DNA of 64,000 nt from an alpha proteobacterium AAP38 (GCA_001296005.1 LJHR01000048.1:26628-90627); one strand, 5' to 3'; shown: positions 36,681-46,262, numbered from the stretch's first letter. Notes: generated by a model not told the origin, from the sequence alone. Numbers and translations: made by a program.

Positions 36681-38012
36681 TCACTTCATGCGGAAGCGGT
36701 TGCGCAGGCCGAGGCCGATGAGGAAGATGAGAATCAATGCAACAATGCCTTGGAGCATGAGGAACATCTGCATCCCAGTAGAAGCGGCCTTAGTAAGGCT
36801 CTCCATAAGCTCCTTGCGAACCCCGAAGCTGCCAAAAGAGTTCGCTATACTGGCCAACAGTGCCTTATCCCAGGTGATTTCGGGCATATACGTTAACATT
36901 ATGATATTCCAGCAGAGAAGTATAAGATCAATCAACCAAATCATTGGTAATATTATGTTTTGCCCGTAGTCGCAAGTCCATGCATATAGCGAAATCGGAA
37001 ATCCTTTTACCTTTCCTTGCTCTACTTTTCGGCATTCCAATTCCTTAGAAAAGAACATGAGTTCGTCATGGTGCCTCTTTTGCTTGTCCATCTCTAGTTT
37101 GATACAGCTATAGGCATCGGTGAGGTCTTCGACCTGCCTAAGCTCTAATCCTTGAAGACTTGGCCAAGTCACCCGGCGCCAGTTCGTGCGTTGGTGCAGC
37201 GTGGCACCGTCAAGCTGAGGGGGGCATTTTTCAAATCGGCAGCTGTCAAAGTTGGTAGGAGCCTGAAATTCAGTATCTGTGAAATCCACCTCAGCCGCAA
37301 ATTCGGCTCCCTGGAAGCCAGCCCAACCGCCAAAATTGGCTTCTCGAAAATCAAGGTAGCCCCCAATCCGAGTACACTTGAAATCGGCTGACTTTTTAAA
37401 AGCAGCTCTATGGAAATGGACTGTCTCTGGAAATTTAATGTGGCTGAAGTCAGCATGAGCGCCATATGAAGTGTTATTGAAAAACGCGCCTCCTCTAGAA
37501 AATTCTACTCCTTTAAAGGATACGCCTTCGAACATAGAATTTTTGAAATTCGCCCCTACTATGAATTTAGTGCCTGAAAAATTCGAAAATACCTGAAACG
37601 AACATCCGATAAAATCTACAGTGCCGCGAAAAATAGAGCGGATAAACTGGCATTCAAAAAATATAAAACCCGAGAATGAGCACGAAAGTGAAAAATCAAA
37701 TTCACTGAATTCGATTAGATCATTTGGATCTGGCATCATAATTTCGCGATTTCCCGCTCGTTTGGTAAATAAATTTCGCCAATCTATCAGTTCGTTCTCA
37801 TCGAGCGGTACCAGTTCCTCTTCTGGTACGCGGCCTTTCAATTTTTCCCGATCATCGGGCCTCAACCGATTTGCATAGTATCGGTTCCAGGCGCAGCGAT
37901 TCCTTGCTTCTCGTCGAGGGGAGGGTACTGACGTGCCGTGCAATGTTGCCAGCAGGTACCAGGGATTATCTTCCGCGGGCGGCAGCCCACCATTTGCGTC
38001 GATGATAGTCAT
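36681..38012 (-). CDS. Pentapeptide-repeat protein with C-terminal membrane helices
   Basis: A 443-residue protein. An N-terminal region of about 100 residues is followed by pentapeptide-type repeats (about 105-265, A/S-D/N-F-x-x, e.g. FRGTVDFIGCSF, FKKSADFKCTRI, ADFSHIKF) that form a right-handed beta-helix. Two membrane helices come last: IILPMIWLIDLILLCWNIIML and MLQGIVALILIFLIGLGL, ending RNRFRMK. The gene is AT-rich compared with its neighbours, especially 37400-37800, suggesting transfer. Function unknown; the layout recalls pentapeptide proteins joined to channel-like domains. ATG 38012 has AGG at 38021-38023; 38018 is an alternative. Confidence 0.72.
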   Translation of the reverse strand: MTIIDANGGLPPAEDNPWYLLATLHGTSVPSPRREARNRCAWNRYYANRLRPDDREKLKGRVPEEELVPLDENELIDWRNLFTKRAGNREIMMPDPNDLIEFSEFDFSLSCSFSGFIFFECQFIRSIFRGTVDFIGCSFQVFSNFSGTKFIVGANFKNSMFEGVSFKGVEFSRGGAFFNNTSYGAHADFSHIKFPETVHFHRAAFKKSADFKCTRIGGYLDFREANFGGWAGFQGAEFAAEVDFTDTEFQAPTNFDSCRFEKCPPQLDGATLHQRTNWRRVTWPSLQGLELRQVEDLTDAYSCIKLEMDKQKRHHDELMFFSKELECRKVEQGKVKGFPISLYAWTCDYGQNIILPMIWLIDLILLCWNIIMLTYMPEITWDKALLASIANSFGSFGVRKELMESLTKAASTGMQMFLMLQGIVALILIFLIGLGLRNRFRMK

Positions 38013-38350
38013 CCGCATTACCTACATTTGGCTATGCAATTTCATGATCATAATGCAGCCAACAAATGAAAGACAGGGATGCAGGGGAAGTTTGTTATGC
38101 ACTCCAGAACATCGGCTCCTTGCATGGACCTACGGCCACCAAAAGGCAGTGCGGTTGGCCCCTTGAACCCCGCCTTCGTGCGGGAGGCAGCGTGGGGCGG
38201 GCGGGCGGTAACGGCGATGCTGCGCGGCTGTCTGGGGATGGGGGCAGAAGAATCATATCGGCGCTTACCGCGCCTTACGCTAGTTCCCGGCTTGCGCCGG
38301 GATGACGTGGGAGGGTGGGCGCGCAGGTACGGGCGCTTCGGGGACCTCCC
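38013..38350. other. Intergenic region with palindromic repeats before dctA
   Basis: No gene is supported here. It includes TTCCCGGCTTGCGCCGGGATGACG-like palindromic sequence at about 38284-38306, a type of dispersed repeat also hinted at on the other side of the pentapeptide gene (36640-36662). The downstream portion leads into the dctA control region. Confidence 0.45.
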
Positions 38351-38401
38351 GTCCGAAATCCCGCACAAACCCCACTACCCTTGTCCGAACTTCCAGACAA
38401 A
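38351..38401 (+). promoter_or_regulatory. Tandem candidate DctD binding sites upstream of dctA
   Basis: GTCCGAAATCCCGCACAAA (38351-38369) and GTCCGAACTTCCAGACAAA (38383-38401) match at 15 of 19 positions and are 32 bp apart, three helical turns. They resemble rhizobial DctD upstream sites (GGAAATCCGCAC core). They lie about 127 and 95 bp before the predicted sigma-54 start, the usual place for an enhancer. Confidence 0.6.
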
Positions 38402-38451
38402 ACCCGCCCCCACCCCGCGCCAACCCCTTGATTCCACTGCATCCCTGCCCC

Positions 38452-38467
38452 TGGCACAGCACATGCC
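38452..38467 (+). promoter_or_regulatory. Sigma-54 promoter of dctA
   Basis: TGGCACAGCACATGCC has the GG and GC pairs exactly 12 bases apart, as the -24/-12 consensus TGGCAC-N5-TTGC requires, with two mismatches in the -12 half. The start would be near 38478, 65 bp before the dctA start. The sigma-54 activator DctD is encoded two genes downstream. Confidence 0.65.
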
Positions 38468-38542
38468 TAAGGCCCCCCGAAGGCGGGACGGGGCCATGCG
38501 GCCTCCCAACCCGGCGGTAACGGATCAATTGGGAGAAGCGAC

Positions 38543-39886
38543 ATGGCCCAGGGTGCCAGCATCGCCGCCAGCCCGGCGGCGCCGAAGAAGTTCTATCAGA
38601 GCCTTTATGTGCAGGTGCTGGCGGCCATCGCCATCGGCGTCGCGCTGGGGCATTTCTACCCGTCGGTGGGTGAAAGCATGAAGCCGTTGGGCGATGCCTT
38701 CATCAAGATGATCAAGATGTTGATCGCCCCCATCATCTTCCTGACCGTGGTGCATGGCATTGCCGGCATGGAGGATATGAAGAAGGTGGGGCGGGTCGGG
38801 TTCAAGGCCCTGATTTACTTTGAGGTTCTGACGACCATCGCCCTGGTTCTGGGCATGGTGATCGTCAATGTCTGGCAGCCGGGTGCCGGCATGAATGTCG
38901 ATCCCGCCACGCTGGACACCAAGTCCATCGCATCCTATGCCGCCAAGGCGCAGGAGCAGGGGACCGTCGCCTTTCTGATGCACATCATCCCCACGACCGT
39001 CGTCGGCGCCTTTGCCGAGGGCGAGATTTTGCAGGTGCTGTTCATCGCCATCCTGTTCGCCTTCGGCCTGCAAAGCCTGGGTGACAAGGGCCGGCCCATG
39101 CTGCATCTGATCGATCAGGCCTCTGGTATCTTCTTCAAGATTGTTGGAATCCTGATGAAGGTGGCCCCCATCGGCGCCTTCGGGGCCATGGCCTTTACGA
39201 TCGGGAAGTATGGCGTTGATACGCTGATCTCGCTGGGGCAGCTGATGGCCGCCTTCTATGCCACCTGCCTGATCTTCATCTTCGGCGTGCTGGGTGTGGT
39301 GGCGCGGGTCTGCGGTTTCTCCATCACCCGCTTCATCCGCTATATCCGTGAAGAACTGCTGATCGTGCTGGGCACGTCGTCATCGGAAAGCGCCCTGCCG
39401 CGCCTGATGGCGAAGCTGAACAAGCTGGGCGTGGAAAAGTCGGTGGTGGGTCTGGTCGTGCCCACCGGTTATTCCTTCAACCTGGATGGCACCTGCATCT
39501 ATCTGACCATGGCCGCCATCTTCCTGGCCCAGGCCACCAACACCGACCTGACCATCTGGCAGGAACTGGGCATTCTGGCGGTGCTGCTGCTGACGTCGAA
39601 GGGGGCTGCTGGGGTCACCGGGTCGGGCTTCATTGTGCTGGCGGCCACGCTGGCCACGGTCGGGCATATCCCGGTGGCGTCCATCGCCCTGATCCTGGGC
39701 GTTGACCGCTTCATGTCAGAGGCGCGCGCCCTGACCAACCTGATCGGTAATGGTGTCGCCACGCTGGTGGTGGCCAAGTGGGAAGGGGCGCTGGATACGG
39801 CCAAGATGCAGGCCGAACTGGCTAACCCGACGGGGATTGAAGAGGCGGTGGAACGGCCGCGTGCCGTGCTGGCCCCGGCGGAGTAA
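38543..39886 (+). CDS. dctA: C4-dicarboxylate:cation symporter DctA
   Basis: A 447-residue inner-membrane symporter with about eight helices plus re-entrant loops. Family motifs include [41 protein letters not shown] and the downstream [11 protein letters not shown]. It imports succinate, fumarate and malate with cations. The start at 38543 has GGGAG at 38530-38534. The gene is preceded by candidate DctD sites and a sigma-54 promoter and followed after 42 bp by dctB-dctD, so the locus is one regulatory unit. Confidence 0.96.
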   Translation: MAQGASIAASPAAPKKFYQSLYVQVLAAIAIGVALGHFYPSVGESMKPLGDAFIKMIKMLIAPIIFLTVVHGIAGMEDMKKVGRVGFKALIYFEVLTTIALVLGMVIVNVWQPGAGMNVDPATLDTKSIASYAAKAQEQGTVAFLMHIIPTTVVGAFAEGEILQVLFIAILFAFGLQSLGDKGRPMLHLIDQASGIFFKIVGILMKVAPIGAFGAMAFTIGKYGVDTLISLGQLMAAFYATCLIFIFGVLGVVARVCGFSITRFIRYIREELLIVLGTSSSESALPRLMAKLNKLGVEKSVVGLVVPTGYSFNLDGTCIYLTMAAIFLAQATNTDLTIWQELGILAVLLLTSKGAAGVTGSGFIVLAATLATVGHIPVASIALILGVDRFMSEARALTNLIGNGVATLVVAKWEGALDTAKMQAELANPTGIEEAVERPRAVLAPAE

Positions 39887-39928
39887 GCGCTTCCGCAAAA
39901 CCTGTTTCATCCTTTATCCTTTGCCGCC

Positions 39929-41695
39929 ATGACCTCCCCCCTCCCCATGCGCGGCAGCCACAGGGTGAAGACCGGCCTGATTGGGCTGGGCTTCGCCCTG
40001 CTGGCGTTTGTCCTGGCCTGGGCCGGCGGGGAGTTGGCGGCGGGGATCAGCCGGGATGCGCTGCTGGATCAGGCGGGGCCGAAACGCGACCTCTATGTCG
40101 CGGGCCTGCGCAGTGAGCTGACGCGGCATGAGACGACGCCGGCCATCCTGGGCCTGTCGCGCACCCTGCGCGCCGCCCTGCAAAGCCCGGACGATCCGGC
40201 GACCATCGAGGCGGCGAATATCTATATGGAGCAGATCGCGGCGCGCACGGGGGCGGCGGCGCTGTACCTGATGGATACGGGCGGCACGACGCTGGCGGCC
40301 AGCAATTGGCGACAGGCGGACAGTTTCGTGGGCCGCAACTTCGCCTATCGCCCCTATTTCCGCGAGGCGCTGGCCAGCGGGGCGGGGCGTTTCTATGGCG
40401 TCGGCACCACCAGCCGGGAACCGGGGCATTATTTCGCCCGCGCGCTGGAAGAAGGCGGCCTGACCCTGGGCATTACGGTGGTCAAGGTGTCGCTGGCGCC
40501 GGTGGAGAAAAGCTGGGCCGGGCTGTCGGACCGCATTTTGGTGGTGGATGGCAATGGCGTGGTGATCCTGTCATCGGTGCCCGACTGGACCTTTCGTACC
40601 CTGGCGCCGCTGTCGGAGGCGGAGAAGGTGCGGCTGGCTGATACACGGCAGTATGAGGGGGTGGCACTGCGCGCGCTGGACTGGCGCGCGGGTGCAGACG
40701 GGACGGTGACGCTGGCCGGCGCGCCCGTGGCCTATCTGGCCAGCGACAGCGAAGTGGAGGGCACGCCATGGCGGCTTTACCTTCTGTCCAGCCTGGACGG
40801 GGTGCAGATGGCCCGCACTGTGGGCCGGGTCGGCGGGGCGGGGGTGGCAGCGCTGTGCCTGTTAGGCTGGCTCTACTGGCGGCAGCGGCGGCGGACAAGG
40901 CGGGCCTGGGAACGGTCGGCGGCGGCGCTGGAGCGGGAGGTGGCGGCGCGCACCGCAGAACTGGTCGCCGCGAACGAGGACCTGCGCCGGGCGCAGGATG
41001 ATCTGGTGCAGGCGGCCAAGCTGGCGGCCCTGGGCCAACTGTCAGCGGGCATTACCCATGAACTGAACCAGCCGCTGGCCGCACTGCGCACCTTTTCCGA
41101 CAATGCGGCGGCCTTTCTGGAACGCGGCAAGCTGGAACGGGTGGAGGAGAATTTGCGCCATATCGCGGGCCTGACGGAACGGATGGCGCGGATCACGGGG
41201 CAATTGCGCACCTTTGCCCGGCGGTCGGATAACCGGCCCGAGGATGTGGCCGTGGCACGCGCCACCGACAACGCCCTGACGCTTTTGGCCGAAAAGGTCC
41301 GGCGGGTGGGGGCGGAGATCGTGCTGGATCTGGCCGATGGGCTGATTGTGCGCTGTGACCCGCTGCGCCTGGAACAGGTGTTGGTCAACCTGATCGGCAA
41401 TGCGCTGGACGCGGTCGCGGGTCAGGTGCAGCGGCGCGTGACGGTGTTGGGGGATGTGGCAGGGGGGCGGGTGCGGCTATGCGTGGCCGATACCGGGCCG
41501 GGGATTGCCGACGAACATATGCCGCATCTGTTCGAACCGTTTTTCACGACCAAGCCGCCCGGTGTCGGCCTTGGCCTGGGGCTGGTGATTTCGGCCAGCA
41601 TCATCCGCGACCATGATGGTAGTCTGACCGCCGCGAACGGGCGGGATGGCGGTGCGGTTTTCAGCATCGACCTGCCGGCGGCAGAAGGGGTTTAG
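39929..41695 (+). CDS. dctB: C4-dicarboxylate sensor histidine kinase DctB
   Basis: A 588-residue membrane kinase. Membrane helix 1 is at about 13-35, a double-Cache periplasmic sensor at 50-290 (FVGRNFAYRPYFREAL), and helix 2 at 295-318; then a coiled coil and the kinase. GQLSAGITHELNQPLAALRTF carries the phospho-accepting His, NLIGNALDAV is the N box and DTGPGIADEHM with GLGLGLVIS the G boxes. It senses dicarboxylates and phosphorylates DctD. An ATG at 39947 is an alternative start. It sits 3 bp before dctD. Confidence 0.92.
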   Translation: MTSPLPMRGSHRVKTGLIGLGFALLAFVLAWAGGELAAGISRDALLDQAGPKRDLYVAGLRSELTRHETTPAILGLSRTLRAALQSPDDPATIEAANIYMEQIAARTGAAALYLMDTGGTTLAASNWRQADSFVGRNFAYRPYFREALASGAGRFYGVGTTSREPGHYFARALEEGGLTLGITVVKVSLAPVEKSWAGLSDRILVVDGNGVVILSSVPDWTFRTLAPLSEAEKVRLADTRQYEGVALRALDWRAGADGTVTLAGAPVAYLASDSEVEGTPWRLYLLSSLDGVQMARTVGRVGGAGVAALCLLGWLYWRQRRRTRRAWERSAAALEREVAARTAELVAANEDLRRAQDDLVQAAKLAALGQLSAGITHELNQPLAALRTFSDNAAAFLERGKLERVEENLRHIAGLTERMARITGQLRTFARRSDNRPEDVAVARATDNALTLLAEKVRRVGAEIVLDLADGLIVRCDPLRLEQVLVNLIGNALDAVAGQVQRRVTVLGDVAGGRVRLCVADTGPGIADEHMPHLFEPFFTTKPPGVGLGLGLVISASIIRDHDGSLTAANGRDGGAVFSIDLPAAEGV

Positions 41696-41698
41696 GGC

Positions 41699-43024
41699 AT
41701 GGGCGCACCGCGCATCCTGCTGGTGGAGGATGATGATTCCGTCCGGTTGGGCGTGGAACAGGCGCTGGAACTGGCCGACCTGCCCGTGCGCGGCTTTGCG
41801 GCGGCGGAACCGACGCTGGACGCCTTGCAGCGGGATGGGGCGGATGTCCTGATCACCGATGTGCGCCTGCCGGGGATGGATGGGTTGGCCCTGCTGAAGG
41901 CGGCGGTGGCGGTGGATGCGGCGCTGCCGGTCATCCTGATGACGGGGCATGGCGATATTGCCATGGCGGTGGGCGCCATGCGCGACGGCGCCTATGATTT
42001 CATTGAAAAACCGTTCGCGTCCGACCGGCTGGTCAGCACCGTCAACCGGGCGCTGGAAAAACGCCAGCTGGTGGCAGAGGTGGGGGCGCTGCGTCAGGCG
42101 CTGGTGCAGCAGGATGGGCTGGATGCCGCCCTTCTGGGCCGGTCGGCGGGCATGATGGCCGTCAAGAAGCTGATCCGGCAGGTGGCGGATACCGGCGCCG
42201 ATGTCCTGATCCTGGGCGAGACGGGCAGCGGCAAGGAAATGGTGGCCCACGCCCTGCACCAGTTCTCCAAACGCGCGGCCAAACCATTCGTCGCCATCAA
42301 TTGCGGGGCGATCCCCGACAGTATGGTGGAAAGCGAGCTGTTTGGGCATGAGGCAGGCGCCTTTACCGGGGCCGCCAAGACCCGCATCGGCAAGCTGGAA
42401 TTCGCCGATGGCGGCACCGTCTTTCTGGACGAGATCGAAAGTATGCCGATGGCAGCGCAGGTGAAGTTGCTGCGCGTGCTGCAGGACCGGCGGGTGGAGC
42501 GGCTGGGCTCCAACCGGTCCATCGCGCTGAATATCCGGTTTGTCGCGGCGACCAAGGAGGATCTGGGTGCACTGTCGAAACAGGGGCGGTTCCGGGAGGA
42601 TCTGTATTTCCGGTTGAATGTCGTGCCCCTGTCGATCCCGCCGTTGCGGCAGCGGCGCGAGGATATCCCCATGCTGCTGGACCATTTCCTGCTGACGGCC
42701 AGCGACCGGCTGGGGACGCCGCCACCGCTGGTGCCGGCGGCGGACCGCCAGGCGCTGCTGGCCCATGCCTGGCCCGGCAATGTCCGCGAACTGCGTAATG
42801 TAGCCGACCGTATGGCGCTGGGGCTGCCGGCCTTGTTGGGTGCGGGGGCAGACGCGGTCGGGCTGGCGGCGCAGGTGGAGGCGTTTGAACGCCAGTTGAT
42901 CATGGCCGCCCTGACCGACCAGAAGGGCGATGTGCCGGCGGCGGCGGAAGCATTGGCCGTTCCAAAGAAAACCCTTTATGACAAGTTGAAACGTTTCGGG
43001 ATCGAAATAGAGGCTTTTCGGTAG
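41699..43024 (+). CDS. dctD: Sigma-54-dependent response regulator DctD
   Basis: A 441-residue NtrC-type regulator. Receiver domain at about 1-120 (VEDDDSVRLG, phospho-Asp in ITDVRLPG); AAA+ domain with LGETGSGKE (Walker A), ELFGHEAGAFTGA (sigma-54 contact loop), VFLDEIE (Walker B); and a Fis-type HTH at the C-terminus (DVPAAAEALAVPKKTLYDKLK). After phosphorylation by DctB it should activate dctA from the enhancer-like sites at 38351-38401. Starts three bases after dctB. Confidence 0.93.
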   Translation: MGAPRILLVEDDDSVRLGVEQALELADLPVRGFAAAEPTLDALQRDGADVLITDVRLPGMDGLALLKAAVAVDAALPVILMTGHGDIAMAVGAMRDGAYDFIEKPFASDRLVSTVNRALEKRQLVAEVGALRQALVQQDGLDAALLGRSAGMMAVKKLIRQVADTGADVLILGETGSGKEMVAHALHQFSKRAAKPFVAINCGAIPDSMVESELFGHEAGAFTGAAKTRIGKLEFADGGTVFLDEIESMPMAAQVKLLRVLQDRRVERLGSNRSIALNIRFVAATKEDLGALSKQGRFREDLYFRLNVVPLSIPPLRQRREDIPMLLDHFLLTASDRLGTPPPLVPAADRQALLAHAWPGNVRELRNVADRMALGLPALLGAGADAVGLAAQVEAFERQLIMAALTDQKGDVPAAAEALAVPKKTLYDKLKRFGIEIEAFR

Positions 43025-43143
43025 GGAAAAGCCATTCCGGTACCAGAACAAACCCGGAAATATCACGAGTCATATCACCACGTTGACGCGATTGCGCATA
43101 TGCCCTTATAAACCTAAGCGATAATATCCTTGGGGAGGGAATG

Positions 43144-44661
43144 ATGCTGCGCAATATCGAGCCGTCTCGTCGCAATTTCCTGGTGGGGGCGGGCAAGTTC
43201 GCGGCGGCGGTGCCGTTGGCTGCCTCCATGCCCTGGGGTACAGCGCGGGCGGCCACGCCGGCCAATGCCTGCCCGCCGGTGTCGGCCTGGAGCGATCTGG
43301 CCAGCCGGGTCAGCGGTGGCGTGTTGCGCCCGCAGGACCCGTTCTTCAACGATGTCTGCCGGCCCAACAACCTGCGCTACAACACCCTGCCCATGGGGAT
43401 TGCCCGCTGTCTGAAGACGGAGGATGTGCAGGGTGCCTTGAACTGGGTGCAGCAGCAGGGGCTGCCCTTTGCCGTGCGGTCGGGCGGGCACAATTATGCG
43501 GGCTATTCCTCCACCAACGGTCTGCTGATTGACATGTCGCTGATGGCCGGGGTCGAGGTGGTGGACAAGAAGGAAGGCATCGTCCGTGTCAAGGGCGGCA
43601 CCGGCAACGCCCTGGTCTATAAGGACCTGGAGCGTGCGGGCCTTACCATCACCCATGGCCGTTGCGATGCCGTGGGGGCGGCGGGTTTCCTGCTGGGCGG
43701 CGGCATCGGGTTCAGCATGCGGATGTACGGCATCGCGTCTGATCTGCTGACCGGCACCACCGTTGTGACAGCGGATGCCAAGATCCACAAGGCCGATGCC
43801 AAGAATGACAGCGACCTGTACTGGGCCTGCCGGGGCGGGGCCGGTGGCAATTTTGGTATCAATACGGAATTCCTGCTGCGCACCTTCCCCGCAGAGACCG
43901 TGTCGGTATGTCAGCTGAAATGGACGGACAAGCAGGCCGATGTTCTGCATGCGCTGCTGACCCGGCTGCCCAACATGCCCAATACGTTCGGCAGCAAGAT
44001 CAATGTCACCCTGCCCAGCATCCAGCAGCGCTGCCAGGGCATCGGCAGCGAAGTGTCGATCCTGGCGCAATTGCACAAGACCAAGGGCAAGACCCTGAAG
44101 GACATGTTCGGTCCGCTATGGGAGACGGCCCAGAAGGTCTGGGTCCATGAGGACATCCCCTATTGGGTGGCGCAGGATTATCTGGCCGAAGAAACCTACC
44201 CCTACTATTACCAGGAGAAGTCCAGTTATGTGCAGGCATCGCGGATCAGCCGCGATGGGGTACAGACCCTGTTGGATGCTGGTCGCCTGCAGCCCGGCAC
44301 CTCCATGCCCGTCGCCTACAAGTTCTTCCAGACGGGCGGGGCCTGCAACGACATGCGGGCCGACGCCACCGCCTATGTCCATCGCGGCAATGACTGGCTG
44401 TTCTCGGTGGAGATGAACTGGTGGCAGCCGACGGACCCGCAGGGCCTGATCAATGACAATCTGACCTGGCAGAAGGATTTCTATGCATTGACCAACCGGA
44501 CATTCTCCGCTGTCGGTGCCTATCAGAACTTCCCCGACCCCACCCTGGATGATTGGGCCAAGGCTTACTATGGGGAGAACCTGACCCGGCTGCGGGAGGT
44601 GAAAACCAAGTATGATCGGGATTCGGTGTTCAATTACGGGCAGGGCATCAAGCCGCTGTAA
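43144..44661 (+). CDS. Tat-exported FAD-linked oxidase (PCMH/BBE family)
   Basis: A protein of about 505 residues with a twin-arginine signal (SRRNFLVGAGKFAAAVPLA, cleavage near ARAAT). The FAD-binding PCMH domain has RSGGHNYAGYS, whose His usually carries covalent FAD, and HGRCDAVGAAGFLLGGGIG, where the Cys fits a second flavin link. The C-terminus ends with VFNYGQGIKPL, the berberine-bridge (BBE) motif. It oxidises a periplasmic alcohol, sugar or alkaloid-like substrate with O2 or another acceptor; the substrate is unknown. GGGGAGG at 43132-43138 favours ATG 43144 over 43141. It stands alone between dctD and a terminator. Confidence 0.85.
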   Translation: MLRNIEPSRRNFLVGAGKFAAAVPLAASMPWGTARAATPANACPPVSAWSDLASRVSGGVLRPQDPFFNDVCRPNNLRYNTLPMGIARCLKTEDVQGALNWVQQQGLPFAVRSGGHNYAGYSSTNGLLIDMSLMAGVEVVDKKEGIVRVKGGTGNALVYKDLERAGLTITHGRCDAVGAAGFLLGGGIGFSMRMYGIASDLLTGTTVVTADAKIHKADAKNDSDLYWACRGGAGGNFGINTEFLLRTFPAETVSVCQLKWTDKQADVLHALLTRLPNMPNTFGSKINVTLPSIQQRCQGIGSEVSILAQLHKTKGKTLKDMFGPLWETAQKVWVHEDIPYWVAQDYLAEETYPYYYQEKSSYVQASRISRDGVQTLLDAGRLQPGTSMPVAYKFFQTGGACNDMRADATAYVHRGNDWLFSVEMNWWQPTDPQGLINDNLTWQKDFYALTNRTFSAVGAYQNFPDPTLDDWAKAYYGENLTRLREVKTKYDRDSVFNYGQGIKPL

Positions 44662-44681
44662 GGGCTGTTGTGGGTAAATAA

Positions 44682-44717
44682 ATATGGCCTCCCCGACCCA
44701 TGCCGGGGAGGCCATAT
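44682..44717. terminator. Strong hairpin between convergent genes
   Basis: A perfect 14-bp stem, ATATGGCCTCCCCG (44682-44695) with CGGGGAGGCCATAT (44704-44717), and an 8-base loop. The minus strand continues with a T-rich run (TTTATTTA), so it best fits termination of the GntR gene at 44783 and may also stop the plus-strand oxidase gene. Confidence 0.7.
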
Positions 44718-44782
44718 AAAACTCTTGAACCCGCGTGCTCGTTAAGAGCCGATGCGGAAATGGTGGCGTTAAGCCCTTTTCA

Positions 44783-45523
44783 TCAATCCGACAGTTCACC
44801 GGTTGCAATCGCGTTCTCGATCAAGGTCATGGCTTCCACGATCAGGTGGCGCATGGCGATTGCTGCTTCGTCGGCGTTACCGGCATTGATGGCGTCAGCT
44901 ACCTTCTGGTGGTCGGCGACGCTGGCCAACCGCACGCCCTTGCGGCGATTGGTCAGGCGGATGGAGGTGCGCAGGGCCGCGTCGATGACGTCACGCAGCT
45001 GTGCATAGAACCGGTTTCCCGTCGCCTCCAGCACCGCCACATGGAAGGCGATGTCGGAGGTCAGGGGGTCATCATCGCCCAGTTCGGCTGCCTGCATGCG
45101 GGCCATTGCCGCCCGGATTGCAGCCTTTGCCTTTTCATCGGCATGACGGGCGGCCAGCGATGCCGCCACCGGTTCGATGGCCAAACGCACCTGGGTGAAT
45201 TCCAGAAGCAGGGCGGGCGAAAATTTCCGCTCCAGCAGCCAGCGCAGCACATCAGGGTCCAGCAGGTTCCAGTTGCGCTCCGGCTCGATCCAGGTGCCCT
45301 GACGTGGCCGGGCCTTGAGCAGGCCCTTGGCCGTCAGCATCTTTACCGCTTCGCGCAGCACCGACCGGCTGGCGCCCAGCCGCTTGCATAGTTCCGCCTC
45401 CGTCGGGAACGGATTGGAATGGCCGTAGGTACCGGTAACAATATCGACGCCAAGCTGCTGAAGAATGCCATAGGTGAAGTTACGGCCGGATTCCGCGCGC
45501 AAGCCCCGTTCATTCACGCTCAT
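44783..45523 (-). CDS. dgoR: GntR/FadR-family regulator (DgoR-like)
   Basis: A 246-residue FCD-type GntR regulator. The winged HTH is at about residues 20-85 (PTEAELCKRLGASRSVLREAVKMLTAKGLL with RQGTWIEP in the wing). The FCD effector domain (about 95-230) contains FHVAVLEATGN and HQKVADAI, the metal-binding face. It follows dgoK-dgoA on the same strand, 106 bp after dgoA, which with family resemblance suggests it represses galactonate-type genes. Another hexuronate regulator is possible. Confidence 0.78.
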   Translation of the reverse strand: MSVNERGLRAESGRNFTYGILQQLGVDIVTGTYGHSNPFPTEAELCKRLGASRSVLREAVKMLTAKGLLKARPRQGTWIEPERNWNLLDPDVLRWLLERKFSPALLLEFTQVRLAIEPVAASLAARHADEKAKAAIRAAMARMQAAELGDDDPLTSDIAFHVAVLEATGNRFYAQLRDVIDAALRTSIRLTNRRKGVRLASVADHQKVADAINAGNADEAAIAMRHLIVEAMTLIENAIATGELSD

Positions 45524-45629
45524 GCGTTTCCGCTCCCCCTTCGGTCAACCGCCACCCCGGCGGCGACCCCTGATCATTCGTGCCCAATAGCATATTCAGC
45601 AGGCGGCAGATAAAGGCAAGACAACGATA

Positions 45630-46262
45630 TCAATCATCCGCCGCACGCCAAGCCGAAATAATCTGCTGTGCCTTGCCGCCGACTTGTTCCGCCGTGAAAC
45701 CGGGCTTGAAGATTTCGCTGCCCACACCGATGCCGGCCACGCCTGCCGCGCGCCAGACAGAAAGGTTGTCCGCTCCGACACCGCCAACGGCATACAGCTT
45801 CACATCCGCCGGCATCACCGCCGACAGAGCCTTGATATGGCCATGGCCATAGGTGGCGGCGGGGAACAGCTTCAGGTGCCGCGCACCGGCCTTGATGGCG
45901 GCGAAGGCCTCCGTCGCGGTGGCGAATCCGGGCATGGGTAGCAGGCCCAGTTCCACCGCGCGGGTGATGACGGCGGGATCGGTGTTGGGCGTGACAATCA
46001 GCCGGCCACCCGCCGCTGCCACCTTTTCCACCGCTTCCGGTGTCAGAACGGTGCCTGCGCCGACCAGACAGGTGTCACCGAAATGCCGGGCCAGGATGGC
46101 GATGCTGTCGAACGGGTCTGGGCTATTCAACGGCACCTCGATGGCGCGGAAGCCGGCATCGAACAGCGCCTGTCCGATGGCCAGCACCGTATCAGGCGTG
46201 ACGCCGCGCAGGATGGCCACCAGGGGGCTTTCGGTCAGGAAATGGGCGAGCGGATGGGTCAT
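45630..46262 (-). CDS. dgoA: 2-dehydro-3-deoxy-6-phosphogalactonate aldolase
   Basis: A 210-residue class I aldolase of the KDPG/KDPGal family. LVAILRG at the N-terminus holds the family Arg, VGAGTVLTPEAV gives the glyoxylate-loop Glu/Thr region, and LKLFPAATYG contains the Schiff-base Lys with its flanking Phe/Pro. It cleaves the phosphorylated keto-deoxy acid to pyruvate and glyceraldehyde-3-phosphate. The adjacent kinase (dgoK) marks it as DgoA rather than Eda. The ATG at 46262 overlaps the dgoK stop (TGATG); a GTG one codon earlier is the alternative. Confidence 0.88.
   Translation of the reverse strand: MTHPLAHFLTESPLVAILRGVTPDTVLAIGQALFDAGFRAIEVPLNSPDPFDSIAILARHFGDTCLVGAGTVLTPEAVEKVAAAGGRLIVTPNTDPAVITRAVELGLLPMPGFATATEAFAAIKAGARHLKLFPAATYGHGHIKALSAVMPADVKLYAVGGVGADNLSVWRAAGVAGIGVGSEIFKPGFTAEQVGGKAQQIISAWRAADD

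Noticed and set aside
36541..36969. Plus-strand ORF of 142 codons next to the toxin remnant
   Set aside because: It is antisense to the toxin remnant and the 3' end of the pentapeptide gene, and has no family features.
41477..43066. 529-codon ORF antisense to dctD
   Set aside because: The dctD reading is certain (receiver, AAA+, HTH); the antisense frame is a shadow.
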